A stretch of DNA of 64,000 nt from Chryseobacterium sp. FH2. GTDB taxonomy: Bacteria > Bacteroidota > Bacteroidia > Flavobacteriales > Weeksellaceae. The translations under genes were made by a program, and so were the position numbers. Shown in pieces: positions 44,051 through 52,943 of the stretch. Positions within the stretch are counted from its first letter, which is position 1. Each line of letters opens with the position of its first letter. Under the pieces are notes generated by a model. It searched no databases, was not told the DNA's origin, and saw only the letters and a program-made list of their open reading frames with translations. The stretch covers positions 310,001 to 374,000 of the forward strand of contig NZ_LFNE01000001.1 of assembly GCF_001045455.1 (NCBI RefSeq). Direction: 5' to 3'.

Positions 44051-44527
44051 ATGGAAACAATTAAAGTTTTTTCAAACGGCGGAAAATTATTTTATAGTGA
44101 AGGAAATTTTGATAAATGGTGTGTTTATTATGAATCCGGGGAAAAACCAATGTTTCCCCCAACAGATAAATATTACTTTAAATACTTGCTGAGAAGCAGT
44201 AGAATGTATTCTACAATTTATGATGATTTATTTTCTGTTTTTAATCAGACAACAGATAGGGTAGAAGAAGAGGTCTTACAAAATATTGTAATTCTTTCTC
44301 AAAAGTATGGAGCTTATGCTATTCAGTTTGAAATTTTATTCACTGTAATTTATTGTGCGATGATTTCTGAAGAGAAAAAGGAGCATACAAGATTGGGAAA
44401 AAGAATTAAAATGCTTGGCATTCATCAATTATTAAAAGAAAATTTTAGCGTTGACGAAGCTGCGGATTTCAGCAGAAATAAAAGCTGGAAAGTATTAGCA
44501 GCAGAATGCAATAAATATGGTTTTTAG
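44051..44527 (+). CDS. DUF7004-like conserved protein
   Basis: The 158-residue cytoplasmic protein begins IKVFSNGGKLFYSEGNFDKWCVY and has the helical segment LFTVIYCAMISEEKKEHTRLG cut by KRIKMLGIHQLL. This pattern matches the DUF7004 family as I recall it. Function unknown. It faces the Dam-type methyltransferase gene with only 1 base between the two stops. Confidence 0.72.
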   Translation: METIKVFSNGGKLFYSEGNFDKWCVYYESGEKPMFPPTDKYYFKYLLRSSRMYSTIYDDLFSVFNQTTDRVEEEVLQNIVILSQKYGAYAIQFEILFTVIYCAMISEEKKEHTRLGKRIKMLGIHQLLKENFSVDEAADFSRNKSWKVLAAECNKYGF

Positions 44528-44528
44528 A

Positions 44529-45416
44529 TTAATAATTTTTAATTAAAAGTTCCGTAATACTTCCTCTCGCCGTACCTTTCGAATTAATACTTCTCTTAGC
44601 TAGGACTCTCTCAATATTAAAGTCTTTATACAAATTATCAAAATATTGATTTTCAATATCAATATTTTTCATGTCAGAATTGCTTAGCAACCACGAAACA
44701 TTTTTATCATTCAGTTTTTTGCAAAATTCTGATAATCTTTCCTGCTCAGCATCAGAAAACTCTTCAAAATTGTAAGAATTGAAAGATGCGGTTTTGCTTA
44801 AAGGCTTATAAGGCGGGTCGAAGTAAAAAAAAGTGTTTCCGCTGATATATTTTTCAGTTTTGCTATAATCATCATGTAGAATGATAACTTTTTTCAGAAA
44901 TTTGTGAATGTTTTTCAGGTTTTCAATGTCGTAAATTCCCGGAGTTTTGTGTTTACCAAAAGGAACATTGAATCCATTCTTTTTGTTCACCCGATACAGG
45001 CCATTGAAGCATGTTTTATTTAAATAAATGAAAAGAGCGGCCTGTTTGTAACCTTCGTCAATTTCAGAATTAAAAATACTTCTGTTTTCTAAGAAGAAAT
45101 TTCGTTTCCCCTCCATGTCTTCAATAGAATTATGAATGGACTTTAGCTTCTCCAGTTCATTGAGGAAGTTTTTGAAATCGTTTTTAATGCTGAGGTAGGT
45201 ATTAACCAGTTTTTCGTTTTTATCAGCAATTACAAACTTTTTGATGTTTTTGAATTGGTTTCCAACTTTGAAAAGCATGGCACCACTCCCGATAAAAGGT
45301 TCAATATAAGTGTCAAAGTTTTCAAAATCAGGAGGAAGATTTCCGATAAGGGACTCCATAAGCTGGGATTTTCCGCCCGCCCATTTCAAAAAAGGTTTAA
45401 TATTGCTGTTTTCCAT
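44529..45416 (-). CDS. Dam-family adenine-N6 DNA methyltransferase (orphan)
   Basis: The 295-residue enzyme has the SAM-binding start PFLKWAGGKSQL and EPFIGSGAMLF, the catalytic DPPY in FFYFDPPYKPL, and a C-terminal NSKGTARGSITELLI like that of DpnIIA/Dam enzymes. These usually methylate A in GATC. No restriction endonuclease is beside it. The target site is inferred from family only. Confidence 0.9.
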   Translation of the reverse strand: MENSNIKPFLKWAGGKSQLMESLIGNLPPDFENFDTYIEPFIGSGAMLFKVGNQFKNIKKFVIADKNEKLVNTYLSIKNDFKNFLNELEKLKSIHNSIEDMEGKRNFFLENRSIFNSEIDEGYKQAALFIYLNKTCFNGLYRVNKKNGFNVPFGKHKTPGIYDIENLKNIHKFLKKVIILHDDYSKTEKYISGNTFFYFDPPYKPLSKTASFNSYNFEEFSDAEQERLSEFCKKLNDKNVSWLLSNSDMKNIDIENQYFDNLYKDFNIERVLAKRSINSKGTARGSITELLIKNY

Positions 45417-45425
45417 TAATTATTT

Positions 45426-45433
45426 CAAAAATA
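45426..45433 (-). promoter_or_regulatory. Putative -7 promoter element (TATTTTTG) for the Dam-type gene
   Basis: On the minus strand it reads TATTTTTG, 10 bases before the start codon. The implied leader is very short. Confidence 0.4.
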
Positions 45434-45528
45434 GCCCTTTGAAAAAGGACGAAGAGAAGATTCAAAGGTATTAAAATTTGGTATTATAATAAATACAAAA
45501 GCCAACACTTTGAATAGGCATAAATAAA

Positions 45529-45556
45529 AAAAATCTCCCAATATATTGAGAGATTT
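45529..45556 (-). terminator. Terminator after the tRNA-Val pair
   Basis: On the minus strand AAATCTC pairs with GAGATTT around a loop containing CAATATATTG and runs into eight T. It lies 2 bases beyond the second tRNA-Val. Confidence 0.78.
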
Positions 45557-45558
45557 TG

Positions 45559-45633
45559 TGGGCCCTGAGGGATTCGAACCCCCGACCCTCTGGGTGTAAA
45601 CCAGATGCTCTGAACCAACTGAGCTAAGAGCCC
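45559..45633 (-). tRNA. tRNA-Val (anticodon TAC), second of the pair
   Basis: The 75-nt sequence has a seven-pair acceptor stem (GGGCTCT with AGGGCCC, one G-U pair), D-arm with AGCTCAGTTGG, anticodon stem-loop CTGGTTTACACCCAG with TAC at the centre, and T-arm GGTTCGAATCC. The discriminator is A; CCA is not encoded. Except for the acceptor stem it is identical to the next copy. Confidence 0.97.
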
Positions 45634-45662
45634 TAAATTTTTAAAAGTCTTAGGAACTTTTG

Positions 45663-45737
45663 TGGGCGATGAGGGATTCGAACCCCCGACCCTCTGGGTG
45701 TAAACCAGATGCTCTGAACCAACTGAGCTAATCGCCC
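45663..45737 (-). tRNA. tRNA-Val (anticodon TAC), first of the pair
   Basis: The 75-nt sequence has a perfect acceptor stem GGGCGAT/ATCGCCC, the same D-arm, anticodon arm (TAC) and T-arm as the second copy, discriminator A, and no encoded CCA. It is 29 bases upstream of the second copy on the same strand and both are likely cut from one transcript. Confidence 0.97.
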
Positions 45738-45779
45738 TCTGTAACGTTATTTCCGTTTAGAGTGGTGCAAATATACGAC

Positions 45780-47024
45780 TTATTTGGAAATCTCCAAATT
45801 TTTTTCTAAAAATTCTCCCACAACAAAGTTGCTTCCACCAATAAAAATCATTTCTTCATTTGTACATCTCTCTTTTGCAGAAAGATACGCTTCCTGTACA
45901 GAATCGAAAATTATATAAGAAATTTTTGCCTCAATCAGCAAATCTTCATAGTCTTTCGGGTGCCTCCCCCTGTTGATCGAAGGTTTAGCAAAATAAAATT
46001 CCGAATTTCCAGGTAAAATCTTCATCACTTCGTCAATTTTTTTGTCATTCACAAACCCTAAAACAATATGTTTATATTTATCGATTGAGCGCAACTGAGC
46101 GAAAACCAGCTCCAAACCGGCTTGATTGTGTGCTGTATCACAAACAGTAAGTGGTTTTTTTGAAAATTCAAACCAGCGACCGATAAATTTTGTGTTTTTG
46201 TGAACGTGTAAAAGCCCGTCTTCAATATTTTTATCGGAAATGATAAAATTTAATTTTTTTAATTCTTCAATCAAGGCTAAAACTACTTTAATATTTTTCT
46301 CCTGATAATTTCCTTTTAAATCCGATTTTACATCTGTTTTTAATAAAGTTGCATCAATAAAAGGAGCATTTTCTTTTGCAGCTTTATTTTTAATGATATT
46401 CTTCACTACTTTATTCTCATCTCCGGAAATAACGGGGATATTATTTTTAATGATTCCGGCCTTTTCTCCTGCGATTTCTTCAATGGTATCTCCTAAAATG
46501 TTTTGATGATCAAGCTGTACATTTGTAATGGCGGAAACCAATGGCTTGATGATGTTTGTTGAATCTAATCTTCCTCCCAGGCCCACTTCGATAACGGCGA
46601 AATCTACTTTTTGCTGATAGAAATATTCAAAGGCCATGACGGTAGTGAATTCAAAAAATGAAGGACGAATATCTTCAGGTAGTTGTTTTAACTTTTGGAT
46701 AAAATTAAAAACAAATTCTTTGTCGCAATTTTTGCCATCCACTTTTATACGTTCCGTAAAATCAATGAGATGGGGTGAGTTATATAAACCGGTTTTATAC
46801 CCTGATTCTTGTAAAACAGAGGCCAGCATATTACTTGAAGAACCTTTCCCGTTTGTGCCTCCGATATGAACACATTTAATCTTTTCCTGTGGGTTTCCGA
46901 AAAACTCACAAAGCTTAATGATATTATCCAAACCCGGTTTATAAGCCTTTTGTCCATCGATTTGATAGTTCGGAGCCTGTACGAAAAGCCAGTCTACAGC
47001 TTCCTGATATTGTTCCTTTGTCAT
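45780..47024 (-). CDS. folC: Folylpolyglutamate synthase / dihydrofolate synthase
   Basis: The 414-residue Mur-ligase-fold enzyme has the ATP loop HIGGTNGKGSSSN near residue 57, LFNSPHLIDFTERIKV-type residues, and GLGGRLDSTN. FolC makes dihydrofolate from dihydropteroate and adds glutamates to folates. It is a single gene, divergent from the TolC-like gene and followed by the tRNA pair. Confidence 0.95.
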   Translation of the reverse strand: MTKEQYQEAVDWLFVQAPNYQIDGQKAYKPGLDNIIKLCEFFGNPQEKIKCVHIGGTNGKGSSSNMLASVLQESGYKTGLYNSPHLIDFTERIKVDGKNCDKEFVFNFIQKLKQLPEDIRPSFFEFTTVMAFEYFYQQKVDFAVIEVGLGGRLDSTNIIKPLVSAITNVQLDHQNILGDTIEEIAGEKAGIIKNNIPVISGDENKVVKNIIKNKAAKENAPFIDATLLKTDVKSDLKGNYQEKNIKVVLALIEELKKLNFIISDKNIEDGLLHVHKNTKFIGRWFEFSKKPLTVCDTAHNQAGLELVFAQLRSIDKYKHIVLGFVNDKKIDEVMKILPGNSEFYFAKPSINRGRHPKDYEDLLIEAKISYIIFDSVQEAYLSAKERCTNEEMIFIGGSNFVVGEFLEKNLEISK

Positions 47025-47085
47025 CCTGCAAAATTCATAAAAGTTTTTGAAAAAAAATATTAATTTTTACAAACTGTAACTTTTT

Positions 47086-47093
47086 TATATTTG
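47086..47093 (+). promoter_or_regulatory. Putative -7 promoter element (TATATTTG) for the TolC-like gene
   Basis: TATATTTG matches TAnnTTTG and is 29 bases before the start codon at 47123. No -33 TTG at a usual distance. Confidence 0.5.
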
Positions 47094-47122
47094 GCTCGTC
47101 TAATTCGGAAAAGCTTATAAAT

Positions 47123-48463
47123 ATGAAAAAAGTTTGGATTATTGTTTTTGGATTAACTTGTTTGGGCATACATGCCCAGAAAAAGTGGTCTTTGAGAGAA
47201 TGTGTAGACTACGCAGTGAAACATAATCTTCAGGTGATCCAAAATGAATATTCAAAACAATCTCAGGATAATAACCTAAGAATTGCAAAGAAAAACTCTT
47301 TACCATCTGTTTCTGCAAATATCGGAAATACCGTGAGTTTTGGGCAGATATCGTTCGGGACGGGGAGTTTGAGAAATGACAAATACAGTAATAATGCAAA
47401 CATTAATGCTGATGTTTTGGTTTACAACAATGGAAGACTGGATAAAACGATCAGAAAAGTAGAATTTGATGTAGAAGCAAGCTTGTTTGATATTGAAACC
47501 GTTAAAAATGATATTTCGCTTCAAATCGCTCAGCAATATTTAACGACTTTATTGAATAAAGAAATTGTGAAGATTTCTGAAGCAGCCGTTGAAAATGCCC
47601 AAAAACAACATGATAGAGCAAAAATCACCACGGAAGTCGGAACAACGGCTCAAACTGTTTTTGCGGAAGCCCAAGCTGCGTTGGCAAGAGAAAAGCAAAA
47701 TCTTAAAACTGCTGAAATTAATGTGGGAAGAAGTTTATTTGCTTTGGCTCAGCTGCTTCAGTTGCAGGAATATAAGGATTTTGATGTAGAAGATGTTGTA
47801 GTTTCGGATCAGCTAACACCGGAGCTGAGATCTGTTGATGATGTTTTAAAGACTGCTTACGAAACACAGCCGCAAATAAAAGCTGCAGAAAGCAGAATAA
47901 AAGCTGCAGAAGCTCAAATTGAAGTTGATAAGACCGCTTTTTGGCCTACTGTAACGGCAAGTGCAGGTATTGGCAGTTTCTATAATAATCTTTTGACTAC
48001 GGATAATGTAGGCTCGGTATCGGTCTATATAAAAGAAAGAGGTTTATTTCCTCAGTATAAAGACAATTTTGGACAGCAGGCTGCATTGTCTGTAAACATT
48101 CCGATTTTTAATAAAGGAATTACAAAATTGCAGGTAGAGCAGTCGAGATTGAATGAAAGTGTTGCTAAAAATACTTTGGAGCAGCAAAAACAGACGGTAA
48201 GACAAAATGTTCAGCAGGCACAATTTGATGTTGATGCAAATTATGAAATATATTTATCGGCGGTAGAAACAGAGAAAAGTACAAAACTTGCATTGGATTT
48301 TGCGGATAAAAGTTATGCGGCCGGAAGATCAACAATCTATGATGTGAATGTTGCAAGAAACAATTATGCGAATGCACAGGGTTCTGTGGCTCAGGCTAAA
48401 TTTAATTATCTTTTCAGTCTTAAATTGTTGAATTTCTATGCAGGAATTCCATTAAGTTTGTAA
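47123..48463 (+). CDS. TolC-family outer-membrane efflux protein
   Basis: The 446-residue protein has a signal peptide ending near IHAQ, then SLRECVDYAVKHNLQV, the usual TolC-family opening. Long helical repeats with A/Q-rich heptads and two membrane-strand regions follow. TolC-type proteins form trimeric exit ducts for efflux pumps or type I secretion. No membrane-fusion or pump gene is adjacent, so the partner is elsewhere. Confidence 0.93.
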   Translation: MKKVWIIVFGLTCLGIHAQKKWSLRECVDYAVKHNLQVIQNEYSKQSQDNNLRIAKKNSLPSVSANIGNTVSFGQISFGTGSLRNDKYSNNANINADVLVYNNGRLDKTIRKVEFDVEASLFDIETVKNDISLQIAQQYLTTLLNKEIVKISEAAVENAQKQHDRAKITTEVGTTAQTVFAEAQAALAREKQNLKTAEINVGRSLFALAQLLQLQEYKDFDVEDVVVSDQLTPELRSVDDVLKTAYETQPQIKAAESRIKAAEAQIEVDKTAFWPTVTASAGIGSFYNNLLTTDNVGSVSVYIKERGLFPQYKDNFGQQAALSVNIPIFNKGITKLQVEQSRLNESVAKNTLEQQKQTVRQNVQQAQFDVDANYEIYLSAVETEKSTKLALDFADKSYAAGRSTIYDVNVARNNYANAQGSVAQAKFNYLFSLKLLNFYAGIPLSL

Positions 48464-48464
48464 A

Positions 48465-49055
48465 ATGTCTATTCAATCCTTAGAAAAATATTTACCACAA
48501 AACACGCTTCAGTATTTAAAAATCTGGTTTTCAGATTACTATATTCATATTAAAATAACTCGAAATAGGAATTCGAAACTGGGAGATTACAGAAAGCTTC
48601 CGGACAATTCTCACGAGATTACGATTAATTCCACACTTGCACCACAGCTTTTTTTCTTTGTTCTCACCCATGAGCTGGCTCATTTGATTGCTTTTGAAAA
48701 ATATGGCAGAAAAATCTCTCCACATGGTAATGAATGGAAGGAAACTTTCAGGCAAATGCTTCTGCAAAGCCTTGATATTTATGAAGAAGAACTGAAGCCT
48801 ATCATTGTGCGATTTTCCCAATCTCCCAAAGCTAATTTTATGGCAAGTCCGGATTTGGTAAAGTATTTTCATATTGAAAAACAGGAAGATAACCTCCGGT
48901 TTATTGAAGAACTAAAAAAAGGGGAGTATTTCCTTTACCGCAATGAAAAGTATTTATTAGAAGGTCTGATTAAAAAAAACTATCTTTGTAAGAACCTGGC
49001 TACTGGAAGGAAGTATTCTTTCAAACCTTTGGCGAGGGTAGAAAAATGTAGTTAA
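48465..49055 (+). CDS. SprT-like zinc metalloprotease-domain protein
   Basis: The 196-residue protein has the zinc motif THELAHLIAFEKYGRKISPHG: HExxH-type with a third His in SPHGNEW. This is the SprT-like fold shared with Spartan. The C-terminal part carries a small domain with two cysteines (KKNYLCKNLATG). It starts 2 bases after the TolC-like gene and 2 before manC. Protease activity is plausible but unproven for bacterial SprT. Confidence 0.88.
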   Translation: MSIQSLEKYLPQNTLQYLKIWFSDYYIHIKITRNRNSKLGDYRKLPDNSHEITINSTLAPQLFFFVLTHELAHLIAFEKYGRKISPHGNEWKETFRQMLLQSLDIYEEELKPIIVRFSQSPKANFMASPDLVKYFHIEKQEDNLRFIEELKKGEYFLYRNEKYLLEGLIKKNYLCKNLATGRKYSFKPLARVEKCS

Positions 49056-49057
49056 GC

Positions 49058-50140
49058 ATGTCAAAATCAGATAAATACTGTGTGATAATGGCCGGTGGAA
49101 TCGGAAGCAGATTCTGGCCGATGAGTACGCAGAAATTTCCAAAACAATTTCAGGATATTTTAGGAGTCGGGCGTACGATGATTCAGCAAACGTATGACAG
49201 AATCAGCAGGTTAATTCCTAATGAAAATATATTTGTAATAACAAATAAAGAATACATGGAGCTTTCTCATCAGCAGCTTCCGGAAATTCCGGTTGATAAT
49301 ATCGTTGGTGAACCTCTAATGAAGAATACGGCAGCATGTAATCTGTATATGGCAAATAAAATTGCAGAGATTGATCCTAATGCAACGATGGTTGTTTTGC
49401 CTGCTGATCATTTGATTCTGAAAGAAGAAACTTTTCTTGAAAAGATAGAATTGGCTTTTGATCTGGCTTCAAAGCACGAATATCTGGTTACTTTAGGAAT
49501 CACACCTACGAGACCAGATACGGGATACGGGTATATTCAGTTTGTTGATAAACATGATTCTGAATACTATAAAGTAAAAACTTTTACCGAAAAACCCATT
49601 CTGGAAATTGCCAAAAGTTTCTTAGAAAGTGGCGATTTTCTGTGGAATGCAGGGATTTTCATTTGGAATGTGAAAAGTATTTATCATGCATTTGAGACCT
49701 ATCTTCCGGAAATGACACAGCATTTTATGGCTTGTGAGTATAATGCGGAGAGTGAAAAAAACTGTATAGAGCTTATTTATCCTAAAGTTCAAAAAGTTTC
49801 TATCGATAACGGGATTTTAGAAAAAGCTAAAAACGTTTATGTGATTCCCGCAGATTTAGGATGGAGTGATCTTGGAACATGGACTTCAGTTTATGAAAAC
49901 ACGGAAAAAGATGATAATGGAAATGCTGTAAAATTAAAACATCTTTTAGCGTATAATTCCAAAGGAAATATTATTCGGTTAAGAAACAATAATAAAGCGG
50001 TGATAATTGACGGGTTAGAGAATTATATCATTGTAGACACCGATAAAGCACTTCTGATTTGCCCAAGAGATAATGATCAGCTTATAAAAGATTACGTCCT
50101 TGATTTGAAGAACTTCAAAAAAGGAGATAAATTCATGTAA
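49058..50140 (+). CDS. manC: Mannose-1-phosphate guanylyltransferase
   Basis: The 360-residue enzyme has the nucleotidyltransferase motif VIMAGGIGSRFWPMST, the metal site VVLPADHLI, and the FTEKP segment. It makes GDP-mannose from GTP and mannose-1-phosphate for surface glycans. The C-terminal isomerase domain of two-domain ManC proteins is absent; the end is a left-handed beta-helix-like tail. It overlaps no neighbour. Confidence 0.94.
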   Translation: MSKSDKYCVIMAGGIGSRFWPMSTQKFPKQFQDILGVGRTMIQQTYDRISRLIPNENIFVITNKEYMELSHQQLPEIPVDNIVGEPLMKNTAACNLYMANKIAEIDPNATMVVLPADHLILKEETFLEKIELAFDLASKHEYLVTLGITPTRPDTGYGYIQFVDKHDSEYYKVKTFTEKPILEIAKSFLESGDFLWNAGIFIWNVKSIYHAFETYLPEMTQHFMACEYNAESEKNCIELIYPKVQKVSIDNGILEKAKNVYVIPADLGWSDLGTWTSVYENTEKDDNGNAVKLKHLLAYNSKGNIIRLRNNNKAVIIDGLENYIIVDTDKALLICPRDNDQLIKDYVLDLKNFKKGDKFM

Positions 50141-50172
50141 AATATTGGCATAATTTCTGCCAGGTTCTGATT

Positions 50173-50844
50173 ATGACAAAAATTACGTCCAAATTTATAC
50201 TGTTTATCTTCTTGATTTTAGGCGTTTTATCCTATTCTCAGGTAAAGAAAAAATTTATTAATATTCCAACAGCCTTGAATGGGATTATTCCCAATGACAG
50301 GGTTGATTTTTGGGTATTAGTCCATAATGAATATGGAAAGGATACCGAAGTAAGAACCTCCGGGACGAAGAAAGATTATATTCCCCAATCTTCCGGATTT
50401 GATTTGTTTCCTGACGACGACAGCTTCTATTATATTGTTTATTCCTCTGCTGGAAAAATAAATTATGTAGTTGATTTTGAAGGTTTAAAGGATTTTATCG
50501 GGAAAATAGATAATGCCGATGAAGCTTCAATCGCAGCTACTATTGATGGATACCTTATTGACGAAGAATTTAAAGATGTTGCTGCAAATTATTATGAAGA
50601 TGCTTCCGCTTATTATTTAGATTTAGGGAAGATTACATCAAAAGAATGTCCTTATCAGAAAAAACATTTTACCTTAACGGTAAATAAAAAGTCAGGAACT
50701 ATAACTGATGTAAAGGATAACGGAACCTATATTGAGCTTTATAATAAAAAGTGCGCAAATAATCCTAGACTTTTGAAAATCGAGAAAAAAGAGGAGCCAA
50801 AAGATGAGTCTAAAAAATCAAACAAATCCACAAAACGCAGATGA
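50173..50844 (+). CDS. Secreted protein of unknown function
   Basis: The 223-residue protein has a signal peptide ending near LSYSQ, a beta-rich mature region, and a highly charged C-terminus (KKEEPKDESKKSNKSTKRR). Two cysteines near residues 158 and 195 could form a disulphide. No family recognised. Its last 41 bases overlap the GNAT gene in another frame. Confidence 0.78.
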   Translation: MTKITSKFILFIFLILGVLSYSQVKKKFINIPTALNGIIPNDRVDFWVLVHNEYGKDTEVRTSGTKKDYIPQSSGFDLFPDDDSFYYIVYSSAGKINYVVDFEGLKDFIGKIDNADEASIAATIDGYLIDEEFKDVAANYYEDASAYYLDLGKITSKECPYQKKHFTLTVNKKSGTITDVKDNGTYIELYNKKCANNPRLLKIEKKEEPKDESKKSNKSTKRR

Positions 50845-51346
50845 TTTTTACGAAACAGAGCGGTTAATTATTCGTCCGATGTCATTGGACGATAAGGAAT
50901 TTATCTTTGAACTTTATAACAGACCAAAGTTTATAAAATACATTGGCAATCGTAATATAAAAACGGTTTCTGATGCCGAAAATTATATTAAAAACAGGTT
51001 TCTTCCCCAGATGGAGAAACTGGGTTTTGGAAATTATTTAATAGTTACGAAAGAAGGAAATCACAAAATAGGAGGGGTGGGAATCTTCGAGCGGGAAGGT
51101 TTGGATGTTGTAGATATAGGCTTTTCGCTTTTAGAAGAATTTGAAGGAAAAGGCTATGCTTATGAAGCTGCTTTGAAAGTAAAATCTGTCGGAATGGGAG
51201 ATTTTGGACTGAAAAAGATTTCTGCCATTACTTCAAAAGATAATTTTTCTTCACAGAGATTAATTGAAAAATTAGGGCTAAAATTTCAAAAACATGTTAC
51301 TCTTCCAGACGAAGACGAAGAGCTCATGTATTATGAAACAGAATAA
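50804..51346 (+). CDS. GNAT-family N-acetyltransferase
   Basis: The 180-residue protein has the RimJ/RimL-type layout: ETERLIIRPMSLDD at the start of the fold, DIGFSLLEEFEGKGYAYEA as the acetyl-CoA site, and SSQRLIEKLGLKF. Substrate unknown. The start codon at 50804 lies inside the end of the upstream gene; the fold begins about 17 residues later, so a slightly later start cannot be excluded. Confidence 0.9.
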   Translation: MSLKNQTNPQNADDFYETERLIIRPMSLDDKEFIFELYNRPKFIKYIGNRNIKTVSDAENYIKNRFLPQMEKLGFGNYLIVTKEGNHKIGGVGIFEREGLDVVDIGFSLLEEFEGKGYAYEAALKVKSVGMGDFGLKKISAITSKDNFSSQRLIEKLGLKFQKHVTLPDEDEELMYYETE

Positions 51347-51357
51347 TTTAGTGGTTA

Positions 51358-51426
51358 ATTTGTCATCCTGAGAGCAACTCAACAATGTTTTTATAACTTC
51401 GGACAGATGCTTTCAGTATGACAAAT
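51358..51426. repeat. Intergenic inverted repeat, REP-like
   Basis: ATTTGTCATCCTGA and TCAGTATGACAAAT are inverted copies with one mismatch, 41 bases apart. The arms resemble the GTCATnCTGA sequences that recur between genes in many Bacteroidota. It lies in the 95-base gap between convergent genes. Confidence 0.6.
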
Positions 51427-51441
51427 AAAGTGAAAGATAAT

Positions 51442-51891
51442 TTATCCTCCCAAAATCTGTTCAGCAGCAGTTTTTGAAGTCACTTTTTCTATAACCCTTG
51501 TACAAATCCCTTTTTCATCAAAAATAAATGTAGTTCTTACAATCCCCATATAAGTTTTTCCAAAAGTCTTTTTCTCTTGCCATACCCCAAATTTTTCAAT
51601 GATATCTTTGTTTTCATCGGCGATCAGATCATAAGGAAAAGCATATTTGCTGTGGAAGTTTTTCTGTTTTTTTACAGTATCTCCGCTTATTCCAAGAAGT
51701 TGGAAACCGGCTTTTTCTAATTTAGAATAATTGTCACTCAGATTACAGGCTTCAACCGTACATGTCGGAGTGTTTGCCTGGGGATAAAAGAAAACGACTA
51801 ATTTATTTCCAATCAATTTTTCAGAATCTATGGTTTCCCCATCTTGATTTATTCCTTTAAATTGTGGTAATTTATCTCCAACTTTCAGCAT
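51442..51891 (-). CDS. bcp: Thioredoxin-dependent peroxiredoxin (BCP/PrxQ)
   Basis: The 149-residue protein has the peroxidatic Cys44 in TPTCTVEAC and resolving Cys49 four residues on, the atypical 2-Cys pattern of BCP/PrxQ. It reduces hydrogen peroxide and alkyl hydroperoxides using thioredoxin. A single-gene unit by spacing, with 156 bases on its 5' side. Confidence 0.93.
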   Translation of the reverse strand: MLKVGDKLPQFKGINQDGETIDSEKLIGNKLVVFFYPQANTPTCTVEACNLSDNYSKLEKAGFQLLGISGDTVKKQKNFHSKYAFPYDLIADENKDIIEKFGVWQEKKTFGKTYMGIVRTTFIFDEKGICTRVIEKVTSKTAAEQILGG

Positions 51892-52047
51892 AATATTCGA
51901 TTTTGAAAGCTAAAATAATAAAAATATTGTTGTATTGAGGGTTTGAGAACTTCTTTAGTTTAAGTCTCTGCCGTTTTAAACGAATTGTTACTATTAATAC
52001 GGAAACAATAATTGGATCTTTTTATTCCTTCATTAATTAAAGTGGTT

Positions 52048-52878
52048 TTAATCTAGCTCAATCGGATTATATGGTTTTGCTTTTACGGTCTCCCTTATTA
52101 CATTACCTTCGGCATCATAAGAAGAACCATGAAAGAAAGCCGGATTATCATGATAGGTTTTTTGAATTTCTCTAAATTTTTTTCTGGTTATTTTAAAAAT
52201 TTGATCTTCATTCCTTAAATAGATATTCATAGGCTTTTTATCCATTGCTATTGCTGTAAAATGATAATGATTTTTCCTGTCCTCAATCTCCATAATCAAA
52301 CCGGGTAACCCATTAAAAAGATAAGGGCCATTGTTTATTGGAATATCTTTAGAATACCAAGCTGTATATTTTCTTCCGCGAAATTCCGCGGTTGCTTTGT
52401 AACAAGTGTATCCAAGAATACTTTTAGTGTCATTTCCTAGTTTCCAGATAATAGCTGGCTGTTCTTCGGTATACTGATAATTATCTCTTGCTTTATCCTG
52501 AATGGTTATACTATTTTTATTGAGATCCCGAAGAACAACGGGTTTCCATTTCGGATAGACAGGTAATATCTGGTTCATTTCTTTTGCGCTCACGTTGTTT
52601 TGATGGCTAAACTTTTCTGCCAATGAATCGTATTTTATGGTGTTTAGCTCAAAAAATTTAGAAAAATTTTTTCCCAACTCCAATACACATATAACTTCTT
52701 TTTTGTTGACTGATTTAGGATTTGAAACGTAATTTAATTGATAATACACATTTTGTATGCTTTTATCAAACATCTCTATACTATATTTATCGGGAGGAAG
52801 AGAAAAATTTCCTAATACAGTTTGAGATTTTACCAAAATACAAAACATGCAAATTAATGTACTGATGTAATATTTCAT
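52048..52878 (-). CDS. GLPGLI-family secreted protein
   Basis: The 276-residue protein has a signal peptide ending near LVKSQ and carries the family motif FNGLPGLIMEIED, after YTAWYSKDIPINNGPY. The family is restricted to Bacteroidota and has no settled function. Upstream by 65 bases is a gene for a small secreted Cys-containing peptide, possibly in the same transcript. Confidence 0.9.
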   Translation of the reverse strand: MKYYISTLICMFCILVKSQTVLGNFSLPPDKYSIEMFDKSIQNVYYQLNYVSNPKSVNKKEVICVLELGKNFSKFFELNTIKYDSLAEKFSHQNNVSAKEMNQILPVYPKWKPVVLRDLNKNSITIQDKARDNYQYTEEQPAIIWKLGNDTKSILGYTCYKATAEFRGRKYTAWYSKDIPINNGPYLFNGLPGLIMEIEDRKNHYHFTAIAMDKKPMNIYLRNEDQIFKITRKKFREIQKTYHDNPAFFHGSSYDAEGNVIRETVKAKPYNPIELD

Positions 52879-52943
52879 ATATTAAAAAAAATTAAATCCG
52901 TACAAATAATTGTACGGAATGATTAAGGTCAAGGGAATAATTA

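Noticed and set aside
45559-45737. tRNA-Val pair as a prophage or island attachment site
   Set aside because: No integrase, direct repeat of a tRNA 3' end or foreign-looking block was found on either side.
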